A stretch of DNA of 64,000 nucleotides from Tiliqua scincoides. Taxonomy: Eukaryota; Chordata; Lepidosauria; Squamata; Scincidae. Both the position numbers and the translations under genes were made by a program. Positions 23,200-33,737 of this stretch are shown here, piece by piece. Every line of letters begins with the position of its first letter. The first letter of the stretch is position 1. Under the pieces are notes generated by a model, which saw only the letters and a list, made by a program, of their open reading frames with translations, was not told the DNA's origin and did not search any database. The DNA lies in the NCBI RefSeq assembly GCF_035046505.1, contig NC_089823.1:1232767-1296766 (forward strand), in the 5' to 3' direction.

Positions 23200-24195
23200 A
23201 TGGGAGTGGGGAGCCAGAATGGAATCACTAACATCTCCTACACAGAGTTCCTCCTGCTTCCCTTCCCTGGTATGCAGGAGTCCAGGCACTTCCTGGCCAT
23301 ACCCTTCTTCGGCTTGTTTCTTTTCATCATTTCGGCAAACTCTGCCTTGATCTACACTGTGAGGTTGCAGGAGAGCCTCCACTCCCCCATGTACCTGCTC
23401 ATTGCATTCCTCTTTGCAGTCGACATCTGTGGGACTGTGACTATCGTCCCCAAAATGCTGCTGAGTTTCATGTTCCAGATCAGCCACATCTCTCTCACTG
23501 CCTGCCTTGTCCAGATGTTCTTCCTCTACTTTACAACTGTTCTGGACTGCAACATCCTCCTCATGATGGCTTTTGACAGGTATGTGGCCATTTGCCACCC
23601 ACTGCGCTACCCAGACATCATGACCACCAAACTCATGGTGTTGCTCACCCTTGCTTCCTTGTTCAGAAGCCTCTGTATTGTCGGTCCAGTGGTGATCCTG
23701 GCTTCTCGTGTGCAATTCTGCCATTCCAATGTCATCAGCCATTTTGCTTGTGAGCACATGGCCCTCATGAGGTTGTCCTGTGGGGATATCTCCATAAATA
23801 AGACAGTTGGAATGGCAGTGAGATGTATTGACATCATTCTTGATCTCAGCTTTCTCCTAACTTCCTATGGTAAAATTGTCCACACTGCCTTGAAGATCTC
23901 ATCAGGCAACATCCGTCACAAAGCCTTCCACACCTGTGGGACCCACCTGATTGTCATTCTCATTGGTTATTCCTCCCGCCTCTCCTCCTCCGTGGTCTTC
24001 CGTCTAGCCAAATCTGCCTCCCAAGATGTCCACAACCTGATCAGCGCACTCTATCTGCTGTTCCCCTGGGCAGTCAACCCCATTATCTATGGTGTGAGAA
24101 CCAGAGAGATCAGGGACAACCTCCTGAAACTCTTCAGGAGAAAACAGCCTCCCCTCGGGCCTTTTCAGGCAACAGCTGTGAACCAGAAATGTTAA
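23200..24195 (+). CDS. Class I olfactory receptor, intact
   Basis: A 331-residue odorant receptor, alignable end to end with those at 10744 and 30236. Landmarks: NIS glycosylation site at residues 11-13; FPGMQES just before TM1; SLHSPMYLLIAFLFAVD into TM2; MAFDRYVAICHPLRYPDIM at TM3/intracellular loop 2; extracellular-loop-2 cysteines in FCHSNVISHFACEHM and LSCGD; KAFHTCGTHLIV at TM6; NPIIYGVRTREI at TM7 and the start of helix 8. It couples odorant binding to G-olf signalling in olfactory neurons (family knowledge). The ATG has a favourable context (GAGATGG) and follows a splice acceptor 49 bases upstream. It is single-exon with no breaks. The ligand and subfamily cannot be read from sequence. 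Confidence 0.94.
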   Translation: MGVGSQNGITNISYTEFLLLPFPGMQESRHFLAIPFFGLFLFIISANSALIYTVRLQESLHSPMYLLIAFLFAVDICGTVTIVPKMLLSFMFQISHISLTACLVQMFFLYFTTVLDCNILLMMAFDRYVAICHPLRYPDIMTTKLMVLLTLASLFRSLCIVGPVVILASRVQFCHSNVISHFACEHMALMRLSCGDISINKTVGMAVRCIDIILDLSFLLTSYGKIVHTALKISSGNIRHKAFHTCGTHLIVILIGYSSRLSSSVVFRLAKSASQDVHNLISALYLLFPWAVNPIIYGVRTREIRDNLLKLFRRKQPPLGPFQATAVNQKC

Positions 24196-24389
24196 AATTT
24201 CTCATCTGTGGCAGGAAAATCCAAGATAGATAGTTATATTCTGCAAAAATGCTCAGGGAGGCCCCATTGATATTTAGAGGGGGGCTTTCAGATGCTTTTG
24301 ATCTGCTTCTAAGGACAGACTGTGGGAGGAGCTCTCCAGAGCTCACATGGAAAGGAGAATCCCCCTCTTAGAACAGGTGCTCTAGAGAC
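24196..24389. other. OR 3' flank
   Basis: No polyadenylation signal of the AATAAA type is visible close to the stop codon, so the 3' UTR end is unknown. Confidence 0.3.
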
Positions 24390-25943
24390 CAGGGTGGCTC
24401 AACTTGCATAATGTAAGAACCACATGCCATAAACCTCAAGTGTTTGAGAGCCACAAGACATGAACACATATTACACACAGCCACAATTACATGATTGCAA
24501 ACCACACCCACAAAAACTAACATTGTCAGTTTCTACCATTACTGTTTATCCAACACTAGTCCTCTGTAATCCTTGTTGGCCCAAAATTTATTTAAACCCT
24601 GACTAGCATAAAAATTAGCATTTACATTCTTAAATATATTTACTCACCATGAACATTAAGTCTAGTTGGCAACCTTCAGTCTCGAAAGACTATGGTATCG
24701 CGCTCTGAAAGGTGGTTCTGGAACAGCGTCTAGTGTGGCTGAAAAGGCCGATTCGGGAGTGACAATCCCTTCCACACCGGGAGCAAGTGCAGTCTGTCCC
24801 TGGTCTGTCTCCCTGGCTATGGGCCTTCCTTCTTTGCCTCTTAGCCTCAGACTGTTGGCCAAGTGTCTCTTCAAACTGGGAAAGGCCATGTTGCACAGCC
24901 TGCCTCCAAGCGGGCCGCTCAGAGGCCAGGGTTTCCCACTTGTTGAGGTCCACTCCTAAGGCCTTCAGATCCCTCTTGCAGATGTCCTTGTATCGCAGCT
25001 GTGGTCTACCTGTAGGGCGCTTTCCTTGCACGAGTTCTCCAGAGGAGATCCTTTGGGATCCGGCCATCATCCATTCTCACGACATGACCGAGCCAACGCA
25101 GGCGTCTCTGTTTCAGAAGTGCATACATGCTAGGGATTCCAGCACATTCCAGGACTGTGTTGTTTGGAACTTTGTCCTGCCAGGTGATGCCGAGAATACG
25201 TCGGAGGCAGCGCATGTGGAAAGCATTCAGTTTCCTCTCCTGTTGTGAGTGAAGAGTCCATGACTCGCTGCAGTACAGAAGTGTACTCAGGACACTAGCT
25301 CTGTAGACCTGGATCTTGGTATGTTCCATCAGCTTCTTGTTGGACCAGACTCTCTTTGTGAGTCTGGAAAACGTGGTAGCTGCTTTACCGATACGTTTGT
25401 TTAGCTCGGTATCGAGAGAAAGAGTGTCGGAGATCGTTGAGCCAAGGTACACAAAGTCATGGACAACCTCCAGTTCATGCGCAGAGATTGTAATGCAGGG
25501 AGGTACAGAAGGCATCTATCTCCGGACCAGATCAGATGGAAAGCTCTTCAACCTCTCCAGACTGAGAGCAAAGTCCAAAGTCCAGCTGAAATGTCTGCGT
25601 GACTTCCTCTTTGCCGACAATGCAGCTATCACTACCCACTCTGCCAAAGATCTCCAGCAGCTCATGGATCATTTTAGCAAGGCCTGCCAAGATTTTGGAC
25701 TGACAATCAGCCTGAAGAAAACACAGGTCATGGTTCAGTATGAACATTCAACTTGCGTTTTAATCTAGTGGCTTGTTTATACCTAGTTATTATACCTAAT
25801 AATAATAAAGCATGAACATTTTTTATATACCTTTTATGTTAATTGTGTTGCAAATAGGAGCTCAGCCAACATATTTCCACATACCACATATTATATTCCA
25901 AAGAGCGACAGGTGGCTCACAAGCCGTGGTTTGGCCAATGGCC
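24390..25943. mobile_element. hAT-like element split by a LINE insertion
   Basis: The left end is CAGGGTGGCTCAACTTGC at 24390, next to GCTCTAGAGAC. The right part near 25900-25943 (GAGCGACAGGTGGCTCACAAG, GGTTTGGCCAA) has the composition of the other end of this kind of hAT copy. The LINE at 24658-25739 lies between. I cannot match the two flanking 8-mers, so the right end is approximate. Confidence 0.5.
24658..25739 (-). mobile_element. LINE copy with inverted 5' part (twin-priming)
   Basis: This is a 5'-truncated copy of a non-LTR retrotransposon, clade not assigned. The main part (about 24658-25504, minus strand) encodes the C-terminal region: HELEVVHDFVYLGSTISD, LRWLGHVVRMDDGR, GKRPTGRPQLRYKD and a final zinc-binding pattern CSRCGRDCHSRIGLFSHTRRC, cited by its first residues CSRCGRDCHSR. 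The remaining part (25505-25739) is in the opposite orientation and encodes the preceding reverse-transcriptase block (FADNAAITTHSAKDLQQ to KKTQVMVQ). The whole is flanked by the 9-bp duplication ATGAACATT (24649-24657, 25740-25748). The main part is nearly identical to the copy at 26371-27351. Confidence 0.92.
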
Positions 25944-26370
25944 TGCTGCAAAGGGCCCTTTAGCCAACCCTACTTGAGAGCCGAGAAGCACCTCTGCCTG
26001 CTTTTGCTCTTGCAATCTGAATGGCCATAATTCCCTACTTCTCACTCTGCAATGAAAACAGCTCCACACCTTCTGCATGCAGGCTTTGTGGTCCTTCCTG
26101 TGCACACACCATAAAATCCCACATGGTTGTTCAGCCATCTGGGCACTTTCTGCTGACAGAGCATATTAACAACACTCATGGTCCAATCCTGGTCAGACCC
26201 TGCAACAAGATCACACAGACACTGGTGCAACAACCACTGTATCCTAAGCCCGCCCAGGCAACTGGTACAGTCCTTCCCACTAATGCCGATGGAGTCCATG
26301 GAGACCCTAACACAGCTCATCATTACGGAGCACTGTCATCGACGAATGCGTCATCAATGCTGCATCGGTG
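25944..26370. other. Spacer between two LINE copies
   Basis: No gene or further element is recognised. Confidence 0.35.
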
Positions 26371-27351
26371 TAGTAGTAGTTGGCAACCTTCAGTCTCGAA
26401 AGACTATGGTATCGCGCTCTGAAAGGTGGTTCTGGAACAGCGTCTAGTGTGGCTGAAAAGGCCGATTCGGGAGTGACAATCCCTTCCACACTGGGAGCAA
26501 GTGCAGTCTGTCCCTGGTCTGTCTCCCTGGCTATGGGCCTTCCTTCTTTGCCTCTTAGCCTCAGACTGTTGGCAAAGTGTCTCTTCAAACTGGGAAAGGC
26601 CATGTTGCACAGCCTGCCTCCAAGCGGGCCGCTCAGAGGCCAGGGTTTCCCACTTGTTGAGGTCCACTCCTAAGGCCTTCAGATCCCTCTTGCAGATGTC
26701 CTTGTATCGCAGCTGTGGTCTACCCGTAGGGCGCTTTCCTTGCACGAGTTCTCCATAGAGGAGATCCTTTGGGATCTGGCCATCATCCATTCTCACGACA
26801 TGACCGAGCCAACGCAGGCGTCTCTGTTTCAGTAGTGCATACATGCTAGGGATTCCAGCACGTTCCAGGACTGTGTTGTTTGGAACTTTGTCCTGCCAGG
26901 TGATGCCGAGAATATGTCGGAGGCAGCGCATGTGGAAAGCATTCAGTTTCCTCTCCTGTTGTGAGTGAAGAGTCCATGACTCGCTGCAGTACAGAAGTGT
27001 ACTCAGGACGCAAGCTCTGTAGACCTGGATCTTGGTATGTTCCGTCAGCTTCTTGTTGAACCAGACTCTCTTTGTGAGTCTGGAAAACATGGTAGCTGCT
27101 TTACCGATGCGTTTGTTTAGCTCGGTATCGAGAGAAAGAGTGTCGGAGATCGTTGAGCCAAGGTACACAAAGTCATGGACAACCTCCAGTTCATGCTCAG
27201 AGATTGTAATGCAGGGAGGTGAGTCCACATCCTGAACCATGACCTGTGTTTTCTTCAGGCTGATTGTCAGTCCAAAATCTTGGCAGGCCTTGCTAAAACG
27301 ATCCATGAGCTGCTGGAGATCTTTGGCAGAGTGGGTAGTGATAGCTGCATC
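26371..27351 (-). mobile_element. LINE copy, 5'-truncated, long open frame
   Basis: The same family as 24658-25739. The minus-strand frame is open from about 27358 down to 26404 and covers DAAITTHSAKDLQQLMDRF, then KKTQVMVQDVDSPPCITIS, then the LRWLGHVVRMDDGQ and RPTGRPQLRYKDICKRDLK blocks, and ends in the Cys/His finger. The 3' tail is an ACT repeat (complement TAGTAGTAG, 26371-26379). The absence of stops over roughly 320 codons and high identity to its neighbour indicate a recent insertion. GCTGCATC occurs at both borders (26359-26366, 27344-27351), but the right copy is also element sequence, so the duplication is ambiguous. Confidence 0.9.
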
Positions 27352-30202
27352 ATGTAATGTCCAAGGATTCTGTATCCACCCAGTCCCAGTCCCAGCAGCC
27401 AGAGAAGCAAACAAACAGGAGCCTCTCCACGGCAGGAGTTCAAGCCCCTCTGGGAGCATTCAGCAGCTGGAAGGAACCTTTTTGCCAAGGGAGGGACAGG
27501 AGTGAGCCCACAGCACTCAGGCAAAACAGGGTCCTGATAACTCAGTGCACAAAAATGCAAGCTGGGAGCCAAGCAAGATGGGTTTGAGCCCAGCCAAGGG
27601 GCTTGTCTTCTGCATGACTGGCCAGAAACACCCTTGGCTGCGACAAAAGAAAAGGCGGAAGTGAGTCTCAGACCCACACTGGACTCTCCAGAAAGCTGCT
27701 CGCTGAATCTCTAGCCACAGCAGGAGACAGGCAAGGAGAACCTTATCCAGCATTTAGCAACTTGTGTCATCACAAACAAGCACACAAGCACCTGGACCCA
27801 TCAGAGGAAGCACTGGCTGTGACACAGGGCACCTCTTGCAGCAAATGGGCTTTTCTGAGCAGACCCTGAGAGGGGCGAGCCCTCTTCCCCTTATTGAACA
27901 GAAGTGGCCCTGCTGCTGTGCACAAGAAGCAGCCAGATCACACCTGCCTTGCAGGAGAGAAAGACGTTCAGGCTCACACCACCAGCAAGCTGCAGTTTTA
28001 CTGAGACAGAACACCCTGAACAGCTACGGCCCAATTAGGCCTCCACACCACTGGAACTGGTCCTGGAGATGCAGTGTGCCTGATGGTGGTTGCAAAGCAC
28101 GCCCCTCCATTCTACGCAGCCGGGTCTCAGCCAGCGGCCTCTAGAAAAGCCCAGAGCTAGCAAGATAGTGGGGGGGGGGGGGAATAGCAGTAGGCAGGGG
28201 ATGGGAGGGATGCGTAGAGAGGGCGGTGTCAAGGGAAAGAAGAGGGCAGTACTGGCAGCAGCTGTTCTGCCAATATTCTATCCTGCTTTCTTAGGCTCAG
28301 TCCACTTGGACTTGCACCAGCAAAGTAGAGGGTACAGATCCAAGAAGACCAGGCAAGGCAGCAGAGCCTTCCCCCAAGATAAGGAGGCCTCCAGGAACCA
28401 AAACTCCCCCCGCAGGGTGAAGTGTGTGCCCCTTTGGCATGACTGCCTCAGAGGAGAGGGAAACTTGGGTTGGGGCAGGCTGTGGGCAGATAAGAAGTCT
28501 TGGCCATGGGACTCTTTGATGGCCCCAGAGAGAAGTCCGCACGCACAGGCAAGCAACACAGAGGACCTTACTAAGGTCAGCCATTGCCACAGAAGGGACA
28601 AGGCACAGTTTCAACCTCAAGACAGGACTCACAGCAGAGGGAGGGAGGGAGACCCTCACCCTCAGTGTGGAAGCCTTTTCCTTCCATCCGCCCTTCCCAA
28701 GAGCATTAATGCCTTTTCCGTGCTGCAATTCTGATTCCCGTTGCACAGACCCCACGTGCTGTCTTAATTAGGAGAAAAGGCGTGATTGGGGTTGGAACTG
28801 TGGTGGGGACAACATTTGGGCCTCCGTCATTCTCCACACACACGTTATTTACTGAGCAAAGACAAAACCTGGAATGTTTTCTTATGTGTTTAGGGTCACA
28901 CCTAATCTGTCTCTTAAACAAGGTCATGGAGATCTGAGTGTGACCAGTCAAGTGATGGCACCCAGCCTGGAGCTGCCGGTGATCTCTCTTTGTGGCTTCA
29001 TAAAGATGTTAGTTGACTTTGGAGACAACACTGTGGACCCCAAAAACCAACTCCCAGAGGACCAAACATCTTTCTCTGCAGATCACCCTTTGCATGTGTT
29101 CAGACTGAAAGGAACGAAACCGCGACTAGAGGGATAACTCAAACCCCATGCAAATATTCCGGTGCCACTGAGAGATTCAGCAAGGTTCACAGGGAAGCCT
29201 TCCCCCTGACCTGTGGAAAAACCAGGGCTCTCAAGGGAAGCTTGGACACCCAGGCACTCTGAAGGGCCAGGCTGCTCCAGCAGAAGCCACGCCATGTTTG
29301 CACACAGCAGGCAGCACTGCACGCCTTCTTATGCCCCCAAAGCATGCTGGAGACTGCAGGAGGTGCTCTGGAAACAAAACCATCTGTCTTTTGGGAAAGC
29401 CAGCGCAGGTGCTTATAAGCAACACCCAAGAGGAAATCCTAAGCTGGGCCACAACACCGTATTTAACTGCCTGTGAACTGGAAGAAAATTGCCATTTCAA
29501 GGTCCTTCCAACTGACGGTGAGTAAATGGTCACTGCAGCCCCAGGTCGCAAGAAAGAACTTGAGAAGAGGAAGGAATCTGAAGCAAACCTGCCTGCCATC
29601 ATCTCAGGCATCCTTTAGCCTTTCATAATCCGTTGCTTTCCTGCAAAAAAGTGCAGGGCCTTCTTGCTGTTTCTCAGGTATAATAATGTTTCGAGTAATG
29701 ATTTCACTGGGTTTGAAATGAGCTGTTGCTTTGATGTTTCAATTTTTGAAGGTATGTTGAGCATGGTGGGGGGAGAGAAAGCGAGAGAGATTAGTGGAGT
29801 GAGTTGTTTCTTCAGCCACATGGTGAGCCCAAAAATGTTATGTTCATGCAGCTGCTTGGAAATGTAAGGAAGCCAGTGGGCAGCAACAAGCATCTCACCT
29901 GGAGCCACCAACAAGAAGCTCTCCACACATCTGGAAGCACCAGATCACCCTGGTCACTGCAGGACCCTGGTCACCCTGGACCCTGGGATCACCCTGGTCA
30001 CTGCAGGGCAATTCTTTTCAATGTCCACAGCTAGGGGAGGTCTTTAGGCCTCCAAGATCTGGATCTAGCTTACTACCTAATCAGCCACTGAAGCTTTCCT
30101 CAGATAATGGCACCCTTGTCTGGTTGTGAGGGTTCCAGCAGGTTGCAAGTTATCTGCATCCTGCTGCCATTCCCTTGCATCTGGTATTCTGAGGTAGCCC
30201 CA
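27352..30202. other. Intergenic DNA, nothing recognised
   Basis: No exon or element can be supported over 2.8 kb. Near 28170 is a poly-G run. Short direct repeats of a CACCCTGG/TCACTGCAGG motif occur near 29945-30008. A leader exon for the third OR gene may be hidden here. Confidence 0.4.
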
Positions 30203-30224
30203 TTCTCTCTCTTTTCCCTTTCAG
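30203..30224 (+). promoter_or_regulatory. 3' splice acceptor of OR leader intron
   Basis: A pyrimidine tract (TCTCTCTCTTTTCCCTTTCAG) ends at 30224, 11 bases before the ATG at 30236. It argues against the in-frame upstream ATG at 30107 being the start. Confidence 0.65.
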
Positions 30225-30235
30225 ATCCAAAGTCA

Positions 30236-31228
30236 ATGTCTAAAGACAATTCTCAGGCAGTCCAGAATGAAAATGCCAACATCTCCTACACAGACTTCTT
30301 CCTGCTTGCTTTTCCTGGTCTCCAGAAATCCAGGTCCCTCCTTGCCATCCCCTTCTTTTGCATCTACCTGCTGATACTTCTTGCAAACTCCATGCTGATC
30401 TACATTGTGAAGGTGGAGAACAGCCTCCATTCCCCCATGTACCTCCTGATTGCACTACTGCTGGTGGTCAATATGTTTGGGACCACAACAGTCCTTCCCA
30501 AAATGTTGCTGAGTTTCGTATTTGGTACCAGCAGCATCTCCCTGGCCGGCTGCCTGGTTCAGATGTTCTTCCTCTACCTGGCCCTCATGTTAGATACTGG
30601 CATCCTCCTCATGATGGCTTTGGACCGATACGTGGCCATATGCCACCCACTCCGTTATGCCGATATCCTGACAAACAGGAACTTGACATTCTTGATGCTT
30701 GCAACCCTGGTGCGCAGCGTGTGCATTGTCAGTCCAGTGGTGATCCTGGCTTCCAGGGTTCAGTTCTGCCGTTCCAACATCATCGAGCACTTTGCTTGCG
30801 AGCACATGGCCCTGATGAAGCTGTCTTGTGGCGACACCTCCAAAAACAGAATTGTGGGCATGGCCGTGAGGTCCCTCACCATCACCTTTGACCTGGTCTT
30901 CCTCACCATCTCCTACAGCAAAATCATCCTGGCAGCTCTGAAGATGGCCTCAGGCAGCGCCCGGCACAAAGCCTTCCACACCTGCAGCACTCACCTCATT
31001 GTCCTCTTCATTGGCTACTCCTCTTGCCTCTCTTCTTCCGTCGTCTTCCGTGTGGCCAGATCAGCCACACAAGATGTGCACAATCTGCTCAGTGCAGTGT
31101 ACTTATTGGTTCCCTGGGCCATCAATCCTGTAATTTATGGCATGAGAACCAAAGAGATCAAGGATAGCCTCTTGAAACTCTTTCAGAGAAAATCGACTCC
31201 CTTTCTCCTCCAGAAATCAGGCACTTGA
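30236..31228 (+). CDS. Class I olfactory receptor, intact
   Basis: A 330-residue odorant receptor, third member of the tandem array. Landmarks: N-terminal NIS site at residue 15; SLHSPMYLLIALLLVVN into TM2; PKMLLSFVFG; MALDRYVAICHPLRYADIL at TM3; extracellular-loop-2 cysteines in FCRSNIIEHFACEHM and LSCGD; KAFHTCSTHLIVLFIGYSS at TM6, where CST replaces the CGT of its two neighbours; NPVIYGMRTKEIK at TM7. The frame extends 43 codons upstream to an ATG at 30107, but a strong splice acceptor at 30224 lies between and the extension resembles no OR leader, so 30236 is chosen. The gene is intact. It lies about 7.2 kb from the RRM1 stop codon, tail to tail. Confidence 0.94.
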   Translation: MSKDNSQAVQNENANISYTDFFLLAFPGLQKSRSLLAIPFFCIYLLILLANSMLIYIVKVENSLHSPMYLLIALLLVVNMFGTTTVLPKMLLSFVFGTSSISLAGCLVQMFFLYLALMLDTGILLMMALDRYVAICHPLRYADILTNRNLTFLMLATLVRSVCIVSPVVILASRVQFCRSNIIEHFACEHMALMKLSCGDTSKNRIVGMAVRSLTITFDLVFLTISYSKIILAALKMASGSARHKAFHTCSTHLIVLFIGYSSCLSSSVVFRVARSATQDVHNLLSAVYLLVPWAINPVIYGMRTKEIKDSLLKLFQRKSTPFLLQKSGT

Positions 31229-31855
31229 GAACAAAAATAATCCATTATATTTCCACAAAGTCTCCTGTTTGTGACTGTCCTTATTCTTAGGCTCAAGACC
31301 ACAGCGCCAAGGTTGGAGGAGACAAAATGGCCATCCAAGCTGCTTGCAAATGTTAATGTCTGAAAAGCAGCCTTCCTTATTGCTGTTGTGGGACCAACCA
31401 TGATATTTATTATTATCTTCATTACCACTACTGATTGTATCTCTATTAATGTATGTGGTGCTTTATAGATGAATGCTGTTTTCTTGAGAGTAATACAGCT
31501 GTCAAGGGGTCTTGCTTTTGGGTGGGAAGAAACATGTGACCTCCTAATTGAAACGGTTTCCTGCAGCGTAACACAAATCAACAGAGGAGTGACATTAACA
31601 AGACCAGGTTGCAAGCGGCATCAGGTCTAGTTAATTTGAAAGAGGGAAGGAAAATGTCCTTGACTAGCTGGGCTACTGAGATCAATATACTGCCTCTCTG
31701 CAGGGTCAGTCCAAGGCCTCTTGCTGCCCAAGGCAAAGGACAAGATGGTGTCTTCAGGGTGTGTTGCCAAACCAGCAGAGGCACACAGGCACTCTCAGAC
31801 CATGCTGTTAAGGCACACAGGGGTGCTGGTCACTCCTAAAAAGATGTTGGATTTC
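31229..31855. other. Intergenic DNA, nothing recognised
   Basis: No gene or clear element. Confidence 0.35.
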
Positions 31856-31859
31856 AGGC

Positions 31860-32010
31860 TTTCATTCAAGTCCTCCTCCTCATTTTATCCTCACAGCAAC
31901 CAGCTAAGAAAGGTTATTCTGAGAACTGGTGATGGGAATCATTCAGTGAGCTTGTGGCTGAGGGTAGACTTGAATCCAGGTCCCCGTCCGAAACTCTGAT
32001 GCTCCGATTG
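31860..32010 (+). mobile_element. MIR-like SINE fragment
   Basis: CATTTTATCCTCACAGCAAC, a short AGGTTA-like stretch and AGTGAGCTTGTGGCTGAGGG then TTGAATCCAGGTCCCC follow the order of the 3' half of MIR/CORE-type SINEs as I recall them. It is diverged, and its ends are approximate. Confidence 0.55.
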
Positions 32011-32691
32011 CCCAAAGCCAGCGGGGCTGGCTCTCTCTAGTCAGTGAACAAAGGAGTGAAGGAGATGTTCACAGAAGAAGACTTGCACAGACTTGACTTG
32101 TACATTTAACTAAACATAAAACCAGCAGCACAACTACTCAGGGACAGTATTACCAGTAAGTACGTGCCTTCCCTAGTATAGTAAAACCTTTGCTAATATA
32201 ATTCTATATATAGCTTAAATGACTTTAAAAACATATTAGACAAATTCCTGAAGGAGGAGAGGCCAATCACAGGCTGTGAACCACAACGGTTTTGTGGCAT
32301 CTCTGCAGACCTCTTTGTATTGTACGCAAGAAAACATTCAAGCCAGACGTAAATCATACCTTTTCCATTAGGATCGTGAGGCAATCTTAGTCTAACCTAC
32401 CTCGCAGGGATGTTGTGAAGATAAAAACGAGACACTCTTATTTGCAACATCCTGAGCATTTTAGCACAAAGGTAACAGCACACTATATGTGGAAATCTAA
32501 GCAGAACCATATCTAAAGCTGACAAGTTTAAATCCTGCTTTCCTTTTGTAATGCCCAGTTTCAAACAACAACAAAAAATGTATTTGAGTGTTCACTTGAT
32601 GGCAGCTGTGCCATGGAGGAAAATCAGGCTGTGCTCAGCCGCAGATGTTAGCAAATGCCGCATGTCTGAACCAATGGCAAGGCTTAGAACG

Positions 32692-32713
32692 AACACACAC
32701 ACACACACACACA
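32692..32713. repeat. (AC)n microsatellite
   Basis: About eleven AC units. Confidence 0.9.
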
Positions 32714-33632
32714 AAATCTGCTTATGCAGAAACCGCACTTGACCAGCCCAATGGGCAAGCTATTTTAAGGCCTTCAAAGAGGTGACAGTATCTTTGCTCT
32801 GCTGGTACAACCGAGCCACGCAGGGAAGGGCCTGCTGCGCCTTGGTCCAGGGACCATAATGAAGGCCTATTGTTGGCTAAGAACTGTGACCAACCAACTT
32901 GCCAGGCACTTTGCTGACAAAACCACTTGTGTCCACCCCCAATTTGGACCAGTGCTTTGAATGTAACTGTATCGGCTTGCCCCCTCTTAGTGAATTCATT
33001 CCAGTCCCAGGATGAAGCCAGGTTGGCTGGAGCTCTGTGACCAACTACATGCATGCCTGACCTGTGCCCATCCTGGCTTATTAAGGAAGCCAGGAAGGGA
33101 AATAAGTGAGCACCTCTGAGGAACAGGGAGGTTGCAACTGCAGGCAGCTGCGGAGAAATCGATCTCTGAACCCCTTCACCGTAGAAAACTACTGGACAAC
33201 TAAACGCCCCAGTTGACCATGGCAAGGTGAACAAGCAGGCGGGGGCCTCGACTCCAGGCTTGCCTGGACGATACCCGCTCTTGGTATCCTTTTCCATCCA
33301 GTTTTTGGCTGATTCAGGACAGAAACAGCCTTGGTCTGACAATCTATGCCTGCAAAAGGTGGGGGGAGTTGCATCCCTGTTGCTTTGGCTGGAACTCTCT
33401 GAGGCTTTGGACGACACTGGCCCCAGGGTCCTCCTGGTTCACTTGACAAGGTGGGATGGGGAGGAACAGGCATACTGGCCCATCCATGCACCTGAAGCAG
33501 GCTGCATCAGTGGCAAGCTGCGAGAGGTCCAAGGAGAAAGTGGATTCAGGGTGTCTTTCATCCCAAGTCTGCTGCCATCACCTCTCCAACCTGCAGCTAA
33601 TGCAGGTCGCAATGATCTGATGTAAACATAAA

Positions 33633-33660
33633 GCGGTGGTGGTGGTGGTGGTGTGTGTGT
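33633..33660. repeat. (GGT)n-(GT)n microsatellite
   Basis: GGT trinucleotides pass into GT dinucleotides. Confidence 0.9.
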
Positions 33661-33737
33661 ATGCGCATGTTTTTAAAGCACAGAGGCAGCAGACCTGAGA
33701 TGGCATCAGATGGCATTCTGAGTTGTGCCACCCCTGG

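Larger units (their letters stand above)
32011..33730. other. Intergenic DNA with microsatellites
   Basis: No gene is recognised. A fragment near 32390-32475 (CTACCTCGCAGGGATGTTGTG) resembles the tail of a reptile LINE/SINE. An AC dinucleotide tract lies at 32692-32713 and a GGT/GT tract at 33633-33660. Confidence 0.4.

Noticed and set aside
24658-27351. Segmental duplication explaining the two adjacent LINE copies
   Set aside because: The copies differ in 5' structure, tails and flanks, and the first has its own 9-bp target duplication, so they are independent insertions.
30107-30235. In-frame 43-codon N-terminal extension of the third OR
   Set aside because: A strong splice acceptor ends at 30224 between the upstream ATG and the conserved start. 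The extension has no OR-like sequence, and its paralogues start at the equivalent of 30236.
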